In this document: one piece after another, positions 1-7,040 of the stretch
How the letters are laid out: each line of letters begins with the position of its first letter
Position numbering within the stretch: position 1 is the stretch's first letter
Assembly (NCBI GenBank): GCA_020073145.1
Contig: JAIQFS010000039.1
Span: 1 to 49,272 of the forward strand
Origin: Terriglobia bacterium
GTDB taxonomy: Bacteria; Acidobacteriota; Terriglobia; Bryobacterales; Bryobacteraceae
Direction of reading: 5' to 3'
Length of the DNA: 49,272 nt
The notes under the pieces: model-generated
Told to the model about the DNA's origin: nothing
Database searches by the model: none
The model's input: only the letters and a program-made list of their open reading frames with translations
Position numbers and translations under genes: made by a program

Positions 1-137
1 ATTCCGGGGTCGGGCGAAAACCGTTCGCCTTCCCGTCGGAATCACTGTTCGCCTTCAGCCCGGAATCGTGTTCGCCTTCACCCCGGAACGCTTTTCGCGT
101 TCACCCCGGAATCCCGTTCGTCTTCGCCCGGAATCCG
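1..137. repeat. Tandem 23-bp repeats, probable IS21-type element terminus
   Basis: Five direct copies of a unit close to GTTCGCCTTCACCCCGGAAT start at 23, 47, 70, 93 and 116, so the period is 23-24 bp. Positions 1-22 carry one copy in the opposite orientation. Units differ at a few bases and have no spacers, which argues against CRISPR. Several short repeats at a terminus are known for IS21-family elements, where they bind the transposase; identity as such an end is inferred. The transposase genes would lie left of the window. The right edge of the array meets a VOC gene that lacks its start. Confidence 0.6.
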
Positions 138-744
138 CAGAAAGCAGGAACCGGCCCCTTGGCGGTTTCTCTATGCAATCGACAACCGAAACGGTACAGT
201 TCCTCCTCCTGGTGTCCCGGGAGGGGATGCAGTCGGGATAATTGAGTACCGCAATAATTCGGGTCCGGCGCTATTGGAGCGTCGGGAGATCCGAAGAAAG
301 CAAAATCCGGCCCCGCAGCAAGACCCGCGACTCGCTGCCGGCGAAGATCACGCGAATACCGCACGCCAGCTTCGTTCAGTCTGGGTTGCAGTCCCTGACG
401 CCAGTGCTGCGGTCAAGCAATCTGTATCCCTCGGTTTTGCTGTTATCGGCAAGACGCAGTCGTCGGCACTGGGCGCCGTTGGACGACAGGTAGCGTGCGG
501 CCGGGGCTCCATCGAATTTTGGGAACCGGCGAGCCGTAACGGGCAACTGGCGCTTCTTCTCAGAAGGAACGGGCCTGGACCATTCGGTTACAGTGTCGGC
601 GTTGCTGATCTCGGCGGCGCTCACGACATCGCGCAGGAGGGCTTCCAAACGAAACTTGCGATTGAGGACCAGAGTGATCGCAAGAGCGTTACCGTGTCTG
701 GCGGCTTGACCGGTGGAGTCTGGGTAGAATTTGTTCAATTGTGA
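136..744 (+). pseudogene. VOC (glyoxalase-fold) protein, 5'-truncated
   Basis: One frame stays open through the repeat array to the stop at 742-744. From about 136 its translation looks like the inner part of a two-domain VOC/glyoxalase-like protein. The end of domain one is visible as APWRFLYAID...GIIEYRN. A linker and a second domain follow, beginning RSVWVAVPDASAA and continuing through LGAVGRQV, GSIEFWEP and a C-terminal VWVEFVQL strand. VOC proteins are metal-binding enzymes or binding proteins of varied substrate; none can be named here. No good ATG or ribosome binding site precedes the conserved part. The likely reading is that the insertion sequence on the left removed the 5' half. 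Translation from a TTG at 274 is possible but would skip domain one. Confidence 0.55.
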
Positions 745-946
745 TCCGGGCTGGAGGTCATCCGCCGCGTACCGTGGCTATCGACCAATCGAAAACATCC
801 GAGGGACCTGCGATTTGTGTTCGAAAATTGCCGCCGATTTTCTGACTGCCTGCGGCGGGGAGCAAGTGCTGCTGGCACGGCGTATGCCGGTCTGATACGA
901 CTCCGCCAGCGATTGTACACAAGGGCGATCTCCCCGTTACACAAGG
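745..946. other. Intergenic stretch without recognisable gene
   Basis: About 200 bp lie between the VOC remnant and the decayed end of the minus-strand cluster. Short open frames exist on both strands, but none has a recognisable domain or a ribosome binding site. No repeat or hairpin stands out. Confidence 0.4.
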
Positions 947-1105
947 TCACCGAAAGCTCACGATGGCAGCGTGCGAATCCAAGCCTTGTAGCGCCGATTC
1001 CGCGCGGGGTCCGAGTGCAGATAGGTTTTTGGGGCTGCGTTTGCGTGGGATCACGACGCCATGCACTTCGCGCATCAACCAGCGACGCAACTGGCGAGAG
1101 GTCAT
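947..1105 (-). pseudogene. Frameshifted fragment, possibly phage-type HNH/DUF968-like
   Basis: An ATG at 1105 overlaps the stop of the upstream minus-strand gene in an ATGA arrangement, so translational coupling is likely. The frame reads MTSRQLRRWLMREVHGVVIP and then enters a homopolymer-rich stretch (CCCCAAAAACC). Past it, the +1 frame reads ...SDPARNRRYKAWIRTLPS and stops at 958-960. The pattern Y-x-x-W-I-R-x-L-P resembles the opening of phage/prophage nuclease-like proteins, in which a Cys cluster usually follows; here a stop comes at that point. The fragment is read as a frameshifted, truncated gene. The family call rests on one short motif. Confidence 0.35.
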
Positions 1106-1821
1106 GCGCTCCTCTTCTGCTTGTTGATGATCACCGTGATCAGGATGCTGCGGACGTCCTCGGAGGTGACTAGGCGACCGTGGCGTTCGGCGTGACGCCG
1201 GCAATCGGCCAACGCATCGACGGCGTGATTGGTGGTGGCAACCACAGGTTGGTACCAAATCGGCCGCTTCTCCTCGGCTGAAGTCGAAGGCGGCTCTGGA
1301 GAGGTGGGCATCGCTGACTCTTCGGTTCTCGGTGGTTCCTTGGCGGGCCCTTGGGTTTCGGCCACAGCATCCCCCCGCTGCCCGAGCGCGAGTCTTGCCC
1401 GAATGCGGTTGGCCGCGGCTTCCCGTAGTTCGTTCGACTCCCGCAGCTGTCGCTCGATGGGCGTTTCCTGGATCCCGGCACCGCCTGCCGTAGTTTCACC
1501 TTCCGAGCGTGGGCCGGTCGATGCGGACTGCTGGATGGATGGCCCTTCAGCCGAAACCTCCCAAACCGCGCGGCGCCTGCGTTTCCGACCAGTGCCGATT
1601 ACCTCATTGCGCTTGGTGATCCACAAGGCCTTGCCGGGCTGCGGTTCAGCGAAATTGATCTTGGTGGCGAGCTCGGCTTCCGCGAATAGTACGCGGCCGT
1701 CCACGAGCGCGTACATGGTCTTCCGGCCGAAGGCAGTGTCGACCAGCTTGCCTTCCGGGCACTGGAAGGCCACTTCCACTGGGGTGTTCGAGAGAAACTG
1801 GACGGTTTCATGGCGGTCCAT
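1102..1821 (-). CDS. Hypothetical protein, cluster of unknown function
   Basis: A 239-residue protein I do not recognise. Residues 1-75 form a compact domain (ETVQFLSNTPVEVAFQCPEG, then YALVDGRVLFAEAELATKIN) that looks folded and mixed alpha/beta. A basic RKRRRR stretch and a long polar Pro/Glu/Ser-rich linker follow. The C-terminal helix contains HAVDALADCRRHAERHGR. It begins two bases after the stop of the 106-residue gene upstream and overlaps the decayed gene downstream by ATGA, so it is the middle of a three-gene unit. The context (IS end, HTH protein, pseudogenes) suggests a mobile-element origin, by inference only. Confidence 0.6.
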   Translation of the reverse strand: MDRHETVQFLSNTPVEVAFQCPEGKLVDTAFGRKTMYALVDGRVLFAEAELATKINFAEPQPGKALWITKRNEVIGTGRKRRRRAVWEVSAEGPSIQQSASTGPRSEGETTAGGAGIQETPIERQLRESNELREAAANRIRARLALGQRGDAVAETQGPAKEPPRTEESAMPTSPEPPSTSAEEKRPIWYQPVVATTNHAVDALADCRRHAERHGRLVTSEDVRSILITVIINKQKRSA

Positions 1822-1823
1822 GG

Positions 1824-2144
1824 CTACCTCACCCCCTCGTATTCAATGGGCCCCACGCGAATCGGCTGCAGCTCAGCTACCTCCGCAATCGCCATCAGCT
1901 CCAAGGGACAGCGCGTCTTTATGTGGGCCGCGATCCGCTCCCGAATTTCAGTGACGCTGTGAGCAGAGATCAGTTCTTGGTAGAGATCTGGGCAAGCTTC
2001 CTCATCCGAGTGAATTCGGCACCAGGGCCCGACTTGGAGCGTATTGTCCCAATAGCAGGGCTCCAAACTCACAGTTCTCTTGCCGCAGCTTCCACAGACC
2101 AAATCCCAGCCTTCGCCAGGGTCAATGCAGCTTCGATTCGCCAC
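1824..2144 (-). CDS. Small Cys-containing hypothetical protein
   Basis: A 106-residue protein with a possible zinc knuckle near the N-terminus (LVCGSCGKRTV, then further Cys at PCYW and PWC). The C-terminal half is helical (HSVTEIRERIAAHIKTRCP). It is the first gene of the minus-strand cluster and ends two bases before the next start, so the genes are probably co-transcribed. No family is recognised. A metal-binding or nucleic-acid-binding role is possible but unproven. Confidence 0.55.
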   Translation of the reverse strand: MANRSCIDPGEGWDLVCGSCGKRTVSLEPCYWDNTLQVGPWCRIHSDEEACPDLYQELISAHSVTEIRERIAAHIKTRCPLELMAIAEVAELQPIRVGPIEYEGVR

Positions 2145-2231
2145 GAAATAATTATGCTTGACTAACGGTAGAATGTCAACGAAAATATACCGAAAAGGGC
2201 CGAATTCAACGAGGCGACCGAAGTTGTTAAA

Positions 2232-2450
2232 ATGTCGCCGATGGCAACCCGAAAGAATAAGGCGGCAGTTGAGCTTGCGAAGCTCCGTATGACACGGATG
2301 ACAGCTAAGGAGAGGTCCGAAGTGGCCCGACTCGGCGGTTTGGCTGGCGGCTTCGCAAGGGCTGAGAAGTTGACTTCGAATGAGAGGCGAGCGATTGCTA
2401 AAAAAGCGGCTGCGGCCCGGTGGCCCAAGAAAGCGAAAGCGAAAAAATGA
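2232..2450 (+). CDS. Small basic Lys/Ala-rich protein
   Basis: A 72-residue protein with two similar halves, each built on T-x-x-E-R followed by Ala/Gly-rich helices (MTAKERSEVARLGGLAGG and LTSNERRAIAKKAAAARW), and a KKAKAKK tail. Small proteins of this build with an AAARW motif are common in acidobacterial and proteobacterial genomes and probably bind nucleic acid; this is inference from charge and repeat structure. The start at 2232 or the internal ATG at 2241 are both possible. It overlaps the next small ORF by ATGA. Confidence 0.55.
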   Translation: MSPMATRKNKAAVELAKLRMTRMTAKERSEVARLGGLAGGFARAEKLTSNERRAIAKKAAAARWPKKAKAKK

Positions 2451-2602
2451 CCGTCGCCGATCGGTTGGAAGAGGCCTTTCTCGATGCGCAGCAGCACAGC
2501 GGTAATGGGAAGCAGCAACTCAACTCCGGCAGGCGCACTAGATTTGCCACGAGGACCCTTCTGGGCCGCAGCACGAGTCGCTGGTCGAGGGCTCCGCAAT
2601 AG
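2447..2602 (+). CDS. Possible small ORF coupled to the upstream basic protein
   Basis: A 51-codon ORF whose ATG overlaps the upstream TGA (ATGA at 2447-2450). It starts MTVADRLEEAFLDAQQ, which looks like an amphipathic helix, and then becomes Arg/Ser-rich with no recognisable domain. The ATGA overlap is the only positive sign. The second half may be non-functional. Confidence 0.25.
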   Translation: MTVADRLEEAFLDAQQHSGNGKQQLNSGRRTRFATRTLLGRSTSRWSRAPQ

Positions 2603-2783
2603 ATATTGCTTTCGCGCTCGATTCGTGTAATATAAACCATAGGAAGCGCTAGAGCGCGCCCCCAAGGCCACTTTTTCGGAGCTGGGACATTGAGGTTCGT
2701 CCTCGTGACCCAGGTCCTGAATTTCTCCTTGCTGCGGGTGCCCGCGAATCCTTAAAACAATCTTCGAAAGGAAGTGCGAGAAA

Positions 2784-3554
2784 ATGAAAGCGATGGACAC
2801 ATGTGTCCGCAGTTGGGATCGGGCGATTGTCGCTTTACTCCGACATGGGAGTCTGACGGAAGCGTCAGCCGCGGCCGGCATCAGTCGCAGTACGCTGTGG
2901 CGATATCTGCATGATCCGCGGTTTCGCGAGCGCCTCACGCAAGCCAAGGCTCTCATGTCTTCGGAGGTTCGAGTCCGCCTTAGCCAACAGGAGTGCGCGG
3001 CAGTCGACCTCCTGGTGAAGATCATGAACGATCTTGGACAACCGATGGGGCGTCGTTTGCAAGTGGCGCGTTATATTCTAGACCGCACCGAAAGTCGGGA
3101 GTTCGAGCTCGACCGGGGTGATTTGGAGAGGTTAGAGTTAGAGACCGCCGATTTCGAAGTGTCGACCGAGCACAGTACCAAGGCTGAAGAGCCCGGATTG
3201 CGTCTTGAGAGCCAGTCCACAGTAGAGGATAGCGGAGACTTGGCTGCACGGAAAAGGAGATTGGACGAGATCTTGAAGAACATGTCACCGGAGAGGTTCG
3301 AGGCCATGGAGCGAGCGCTTGAGTTGAAGAAAGCGGCGCAGTCGGCGGAAGCCGCCAGCGGACAAAAAAAAGAAAGCCAGGCGGATGAGGCGCTTACTAA
3401 CTCTAGTCGGGTGCCTGGCGGACCGGATCCCAAGCGAGAGTCACCCAAACCCCCTCTGGAAGCAGGCGCCCAAACGCGACCGCAGTCGCACGATTCGGAC
3501 CACTCCTCCTGGCAGAATTATGTGTCAGATGCTCAGAAGGGCGGCCACGAGTGA
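2784..3554 (+). CDS. Helix-turn-helix protein, phage terminase small-subunit-like
   Basis: A 256-residue protein. Residues 10-55 form a helix-turn-helix unit (ALLRHGSLTEASAAAGISRS, then TLWRYLHDPRF) of the type found in phBC6A51-like and terminase small-subunit proteins, which recruit DNA to a larger partner. The helical region to about residue 110 fits the same fold. The rest is polar and probably disordered, rich in Glu, Ser and Pro. A purine-rich ribosome binding site (AAAGGAAG) lies about 9 bp before the ATG. No large terminase or capsid genes are nearby, so it may be a stand-alone DNA-binding protein left from a mobile element. Annotators could equally call it a generic HTH protein. Confidence 0.65.
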   Translation: MKAMDTCVRSWDRAIVALLRHGSLTEASAAAGISRSTLWRYLHDPRFRERLTQAKALMSSEVRVRLSQQECAAVDLLVKIMNDLGQPMGRRLQVARYILDRTESREFELDRGDLERLELETADFEVSTEHSTKAEEPGLRLESQSTVEDSGDLAARKRRLDEILKNMSPERFEAMERALELKKAAQSAEAASGQKKESQADEALTNSSRVPGGPDPKRESPKPPLEAGAQTRPQSHDSDHSSWQNYVSDAQKGGHE

Positions 3555-3883
3555 GTCTACAACAAACCTCAAATAGCTGGACTCGCCGGAGGTACGTGAG
3601 GATGCTGGCACGAATCCGGGCTTGGACGAAGATCTACCCGCGAATTACGCAATGCCGGCTGAAGGCCTTTTTGGATTCGGTTGCCAGTTGGAGAGCCTCA
3701 CCTCCGGTGACGGGTCGGTCTTCGGTTAGAGATACGCTCATACACCAGCGTGAATTGTCGAGTGGCCTTTCCATTAATGGAGTGACTGTTGCGCAGAGCA
3801 GGGGCTTTGGGGCTCTGATGCAACGCTTTGAAACATTTTGCAACACCCGGTCAGTCTCACTCCGACGAATTCCGTCATTTTAG
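3551..3883 (+). CDS. Hypothetical protein overlapping the HTH gene
   Basis: An ORF of 110 codons beginning with GTG that overlaps the stop of the HTH gene (GTGA). The product is Arg/Ser-rich (TRRRYVRMLARIRAWTKIYP) with no recognised family. Codon choice is less GC-biased at third positions than in the housekeeping genes downstream. It may be a coupled accessory gene or decayed sequence. Confidence 0.3.
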   Translation: MSLQQTSNSWTRRRYVRMLARIRAWTKIYPRITQCRLKAFLDSVASWRASPPVTGRSSVRDTLIHQRELSSGLSINGVTVAQSRGFGALMQRFETFCNTRSVSLRRIPSF

Positions 3884-3912
3884 TCGCCAGTAGGGACCGC
3901 ATCCAGCTCTAG

Positions 3913-4122
3913 CTCAAGTGGGTGCCCCGATACGCAGATTTGAAATGGATGATGTCTTTCGCGTGGGAATGGCACCAGCAGTACCCCAACGGTTATCGGG
4001 GCGAGGCATTACGGATTGGAGCCAGCATTGAGGCCCGCCGTGACGCAGTGCGCTCAACCGAACCGCCGTCGACTGTACTGTTTGCGAACGGGATCCAAGA
4101 CTCGTTCTACCTAATTATCTGA
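3913..4122 (+). pseudogene. C-terminal remnant of a GalE-type UDP-glucose 4-epimerase
   Basis: The frame after a TAG at about 3910 reads LKWVPRYADLKWMMSFAWEW and then HQQYPNGYRG. This is the usual C-terminal signature of UDP-glucose 4-epimerase (GalE), in which a 'Y-x-D-L-x-x-(I/M)-(I/M)-x-x-A-W-x-W-H' segment is followed by 'HPNGY'. About 30 residues match; everything after is unrelated, and no Rossmann N-terminus lies upstream. It is read as a fragment of a deleted sugar-epimerase gene. Its place just before the dTDP-sugar genes suggests the polysaccharide locus was once longer on this side. Confidence 0.6.
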
Positions 4123-4393
4123 TTGATTATGCGTTACTTAATCAGTTTGTGCTGGCTGCCCATCGACCGGGATCCGCCAGCCTCGGTGGACGTTGCCGCA
4201 CGAAAGAGGCCGTTTTCCACAGTACTAGAGTAGGACCGCTGTATCCGTGGCTGTGACGGAGTACGGTAGGATGATTGGAGATGGGACCGGTTCTGAGAAG
4301 CCCTGGCTCCCGGTCCGTCGCGGGACGCGTCCATCGCTCCTGCTGGTGGACCGCAGCATTTGAAACGAGTTCCCGATGCAGAAAGGCTGAGAC
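4123..4393. other. Leader region of the rml cluster
   Basis: About 270 bp without a convincing gene. An imperfect hairpin with CTGATT/AATCAG arms sits near 4119-4143 but lacks a T tract. The promoter of the sugar cluster should lie here, but I could not pick convincing -35/-10 boxes. A weak purine stretch (GAAAGGCTGAG) precedes the ATG at 4394. Confidence 0.4.
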
Positions 4394-5167
4394 ATGAAAG
4401 GCGTGGTACTCGCGGGAGGCACGGGCAGCCGGCTGTTTCCGTTAACGAAAATCACCAACAAGCACCTGTTGCCGATTTACGACAGGCCCATGATCTACTA
4501 CCCCATCCAGACACTCGTGGATGCGGGCATCGAGGACATCCTGATCGTGACTGGCGGGCGCAATTCGGGGGACTTTCTGCGCTTGCTGGCCAATGGGAAA
4601 GAGTTCGGGCTCAAGCACATCAACTATACCTACCAGGAGGGCGAAGGCGGCATCGCCGACGCACTAAACCTGGCCGAACACTTCGCCGACGGCCAGAAGA
4701 TCTGCGTGGTGCTGGGCGACAACATCATCGAGCGGGACATCCGCGAGGCCGCCGACCGCTTCCGCCAGCAGCCGCGCGGCGCGCACATTCTGTTGAAGGA
4801 AGTGCATGACGCGGAGCGGTTCGGTGTGGCCGAGGTGGCCGGGGACCGCATCGTGGGCATCGAGGAGAAGCCGCAGGCGCCCAAAAGCAATTACGCCGTC
4901 ACCGGGATCTACATGTACGACGCCACGGTCTTCGACAAGATCAAGACGTTGGTTCCGTCGGGGCGCGGCGAGCTGGAGATCACGGACGTGAACAACGCCT
5001 ACATCCGGGAAGGCACCATGAGTTTCTCGCACCTGGACGGGTGGTGGACCGACGCCGGAACCTTCGAATCGCTGCTGCGGGCGGCCAACCTGGCCGCGCA
5101 ATCCAAACAGTGGAAACCGGCAGTGCCGGTCTTGCAGCCGGGCGCCGGAAGGAGCGCGCAAATCTGA
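4394..5167 (+). CDS. rfbA: Glucose-1-phosphate thymidylyltransferase (RmlA-like)
   Basis: A 257-residue sugar nucleotidyltransferase that should make dTDP-glucose from dTTP and glucose-1-phosphate, the first step of dTDP-rhamnose and related sugars. The N-terminal nucleotide-binding signature (VVLAGGTGSRLFPLT) leads into NKHLLPIYDRPMIYYP. The Mg-binding VVLGDNII segment follows, then GIEEKPQAPKSNYAVTGIY and WTDAGTF. It is shorter than the usual ~290 residues and lacks the C-terminal helical extension of classical RmlA, as in short-form members. Its stop overlaps the start of the next gene (TGATG), so rmlA and rmlC are translationally coupled. The dTTP preference is inferred from the neighbours. 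Confidence 0.9.
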   Translation: MKGVVLAGGTGSRLFPLTKITNKHLLPIYDRPMIYYPIQTLVDAGIEDILIVTGGRNSGDFLRLLANGKEFGLKHINYTYQEGEGGIADALNLAEHFADGQKICVVLGDNIIERDIREAADRFRQQPRGAHILLKEVHDAERFGVAEVAGDRIVGIEEKPQAPKSNYAVTGIYMYDATVFDKIKTLVPSGRGELEITDVNNAYIREGTMSFSHLDGWWTDAGTFESLLRAANLAAQSKQWKPAVPVLQPGAGRSAQI

Positions 5168-5754
5168 TGGCCGGAGAACCGGCGGTCACGGCCACGGGAC
5201 GACGCGTGGCGGCCCTAGGCTCCCTCGAATTGGTGCTGCCGGAATGCGAAAAGGGCCTGGGCAAACTGATCGGGAGGGTCGACTCGCCCGATTTGATCGA
5301 CGGGGTGCGGCTGGCTCAGTTGGCGCTGTTTCCCGACGACCGTGGATATTTCCTGGAAGTGCAGCGCTTCGGCCAGGGGCTGGCCTCCCACTTCCCCTCC
5401 GAGACCTCGCAAGTTTCGGCGGCGTTGAATTATCCCGGCACCATCAAGGCCTTTCACTATCACCTCCATCAGACCGACTGTTGGACCCCCGCGAAGGGGC
5501 TGTTCCAGGTGGCGCTGGCGGATTTGCGACTGGGATCGCCCACCTTTGGGCTGCGCAACACCCTCTACGTCGGCCAGCTCCGCCCCTGGCAGATTCTGAT
5601 CCCGCCCGGCGTGGCCCACGGCTACAAGATCATCGGTCGCGACGATGCGCTGCTGGTCTACATGACCGACCGCTTCTACAACCCCAACGACGAAGGACGG
5701 ATCGTCTATAACGACCCCTCCATCAACTACGATTGGGAGACGCAGTACAAATAG
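5167..5754 (+). CDS. rfbC: dTDP-4-dehydrorhamnose 3,5-epimerase-like (RmlC family)
   Basis: A 195-residue cupin-fold protein of the RmlC family, which epimerises C3 and C5 of dTDP-4-keto-6-deoxyglucose. Visible family features are the strand with FPDDRGYFLEVQRF, the His-rich FHYHLHQTDCW in place of the usual 'RGLHxQ', the conserved Lys in PAKGLFQV, and IPPGVAHGYKII. About 45 residues at the N-terminus are an extra segment. The change around the first His motif means a related dTDP-sugar epimerase is possible. It overlaps rmlA by two bases and lies 13 bp before rmlB. Confidence 0.8.
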   Translation: MAGEPAVTATGRRVAALGSLELVLPECEKGLGKLIGRVDSPDLIDGVRLAQLALFPDDRGYFLEVQRFGQGLASHFPSETSQVSAALNYPGTIKAFHYHLHQTDCWTPAKGLFQVALADLRLGSPTFGLRNTLYVGQLRPWQILIPPGVAHGYKIIGRDDALLVYMTDRFYNPNDEGRIVYNDPSINYDWETQYK

Positions 5755-5767
5755 CGCGGCACCCATC

Positions 5768-6787
5768 ATGAAAATTCTCGTAACCGGAGGAGCCGGGTTT
5801 ATCGGCTCGGCGTTTGTGCGGATGCTGGTGACTCAGACCGGCCACCGGGTGGTGAACCTCGACAAGCTGACCTACGCGGGGAACCTGGAAAACCTGACCT
5901 CGGTGGAGTCCAGCGACCGCTACCGCTTCGTGGAAGGCGATATCTGCGACGCGCGTCTGGTGGAAGCGCTGGTGGCCGAAGAGCAGCCCGACGCCTTCGT
6001 TCACTTTGCCGCCGAATCGCACGTGGACCGGAGCATCCTGTCGCCCGAGCCGGTGGTCAAGACCAACGTGTTCGGCACGTTCACGTTGCTGGAAGCGGCG
6101 CGGAAGTTCAAGACTCCGCGCTTCGTGCACGTCTCGACCGACGAAGTGTACGGCAGTCTGGAAGCGCCGCGGGAGGCGACGGAAGACTACCCGCTGAACG
6201 CCAGCAGCCCGTATTCGGCGTCCAAGGCCGGCTCGGACCTGCTGGCCCGCTCGTATTTTGTGACCTACAAGATGCCGGTGCTGATTACGCGCGCCTCCAA
6301 CAACTATGGTCCGTACCAGTTTCCGGAAAAGTTGATCCCGCTGATGATCGCCAACGCGCTCGATGGCAAGCGGTTGCCCGTGTATGGCGACGGTCTGCAG
6401 GTGCGGGATTGGCTCTACGTGGACGACCACTGCCGCGGGATTCTGGCCGTGCTCGACCAGGGCCGCGCCGGCGAAATCTACAACATCGGCGGCAACCGGT
6501 CGCTGCCCAATCTGGAAGTCGTCAAAAAGGTGCTGGCGTTGACCGGGCGGCCGGAGAGCCTGATTGAATCGGTCACCGACCGGCCCGGGCACGACCGGCG
6601 CTATGCCTTGTCGAGCGAAAAGCTGACCCGCGAGACCGGATGGCGGCCGGAGATGGATTTCGAAACCGGGCTGGCGCGAACCATCGCGTGGTATCAGGCC
6701 AACTCCCAGTGGGTCGAGCGCGTTTGCAGCGGCGCCTACCGCGATTACTACCAGCGCAACTACGGACACCGAACCGCTCTTCGGTAG
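5768..6787 (+). CDS. rfbB: dTDP-glucose 4,6-dehydratase
   Basis: A 339-residue extended short-chain dehydrogenase that turns dTDP-glucose into dTDP-4-keto-6-deoxyglucose using bound NAD. It shows the Rossmann motif TGGAGFIGS at the N-terminus, HFAAESHVDRSI, the catalytic STDEVYG segment, the YSASKAGSD Tyr-Lys pair, and RASNNYGPYQFPEKLIPLMI, all classical for RmlB. Length is normal. It is the last gene of the rmlA-rmlC-rmlB unit. The reductase RmlD is not in the window, so full dTDP-rhamnose synthesis would need a gene elsewhere, or a different final sugar is made. Confidence 0.95.
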   Translation: MKILVTGGAGFIGSAFVRMLVTQTGHRVVNLDKLTYAGNLENLTSVESSDRYRFVEGDICDARLVEALVAEEQPDAFVHFAAESHVDRSILSPEPVVKTNVFGTFTLLEAARKFKTPRFVHVSTDEVYGSLEAPREATEDYPLNASSPYSASKAGSDLLARSYFVTYKMPVLITRASNNYGPYQFPEKLIPLMIANALDGKRLPVYGDGLQVRDWLYVDDHCRGILAVLDQGRAGEIYNIGGNRSLPNLEVVKKVLALTGRPESLIESVTDRPGHDRRYALSSEKLTRETGWRPEMDFETGLARTIAWYQANSQWVERVCSGAYRDYYQRNYGHRTALR

Positions 6788-7040
6788 CTTCGTCCGGCAG
6801 TGGCTCATTTTGAACGGAGGCGCTACCCTTAGTGCCAATGGAGCCCGGCAGTGCCAATGGAGCCCGGCGCCGGCCTCCCCACTGACCGCTGCCTCCGGGA
6901 ATCTCCTGGTGCCGAAGTTGGTGCTGGAGGCCTAACCTTTGGGCACTTGTTGCCACCCGTCCTGAACTGCCTAAATGGAGGTTGACGAAATGACCGCAGG
7001 CGCTGAGACCCGTCGGTTTTGAACAGGGAGCCAATCTCAC
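6788..7040. other. Intergenic region with tandem repeat, possible IS scar
   Basis: About 250 bp between rmlB and the FN3 protein hold a perfect 19-bp tandem duplication (listed separately). They also hold a segment near 6800 (GTGGCTCATTTTGAAC) that resembles the ends of some IS21-like elements. No gene is supported. A weak ribosome binding site (CAGGGAGCC) precedes the next start. Confidence 0.4.
6831..6868. repeat. Perfect 19-bp tandem duplication
   Basis: AGTGCCAATGGAGCCCGGC occurs at 6831-6849 and again, without mismatch or spacer, at 6850-6868. The unit is not coding. It could be a replication-slippage duplication or two terminal repeat units of a degraded insertion sequence. Confidence 0.85.

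Noticed and set aside
1-137. Repeat array considered as a CRISPR
   Set aside because: Units are 23-24 bp, imperfect and directly adjacent with no spacers.
2961-2977. GGTTCGAGTCCGCC resembling a tRNA T-loop
   Set aside because: The flanking arms do not form a full T-stem, no acceptor or anticodon arms fit, and it lies inside the HTH coding sequence.
4119-4145. CTGATT/AATCAG hairpin considered as a terminator
   Set aside because: The stem has mismatches and no T tract follows.
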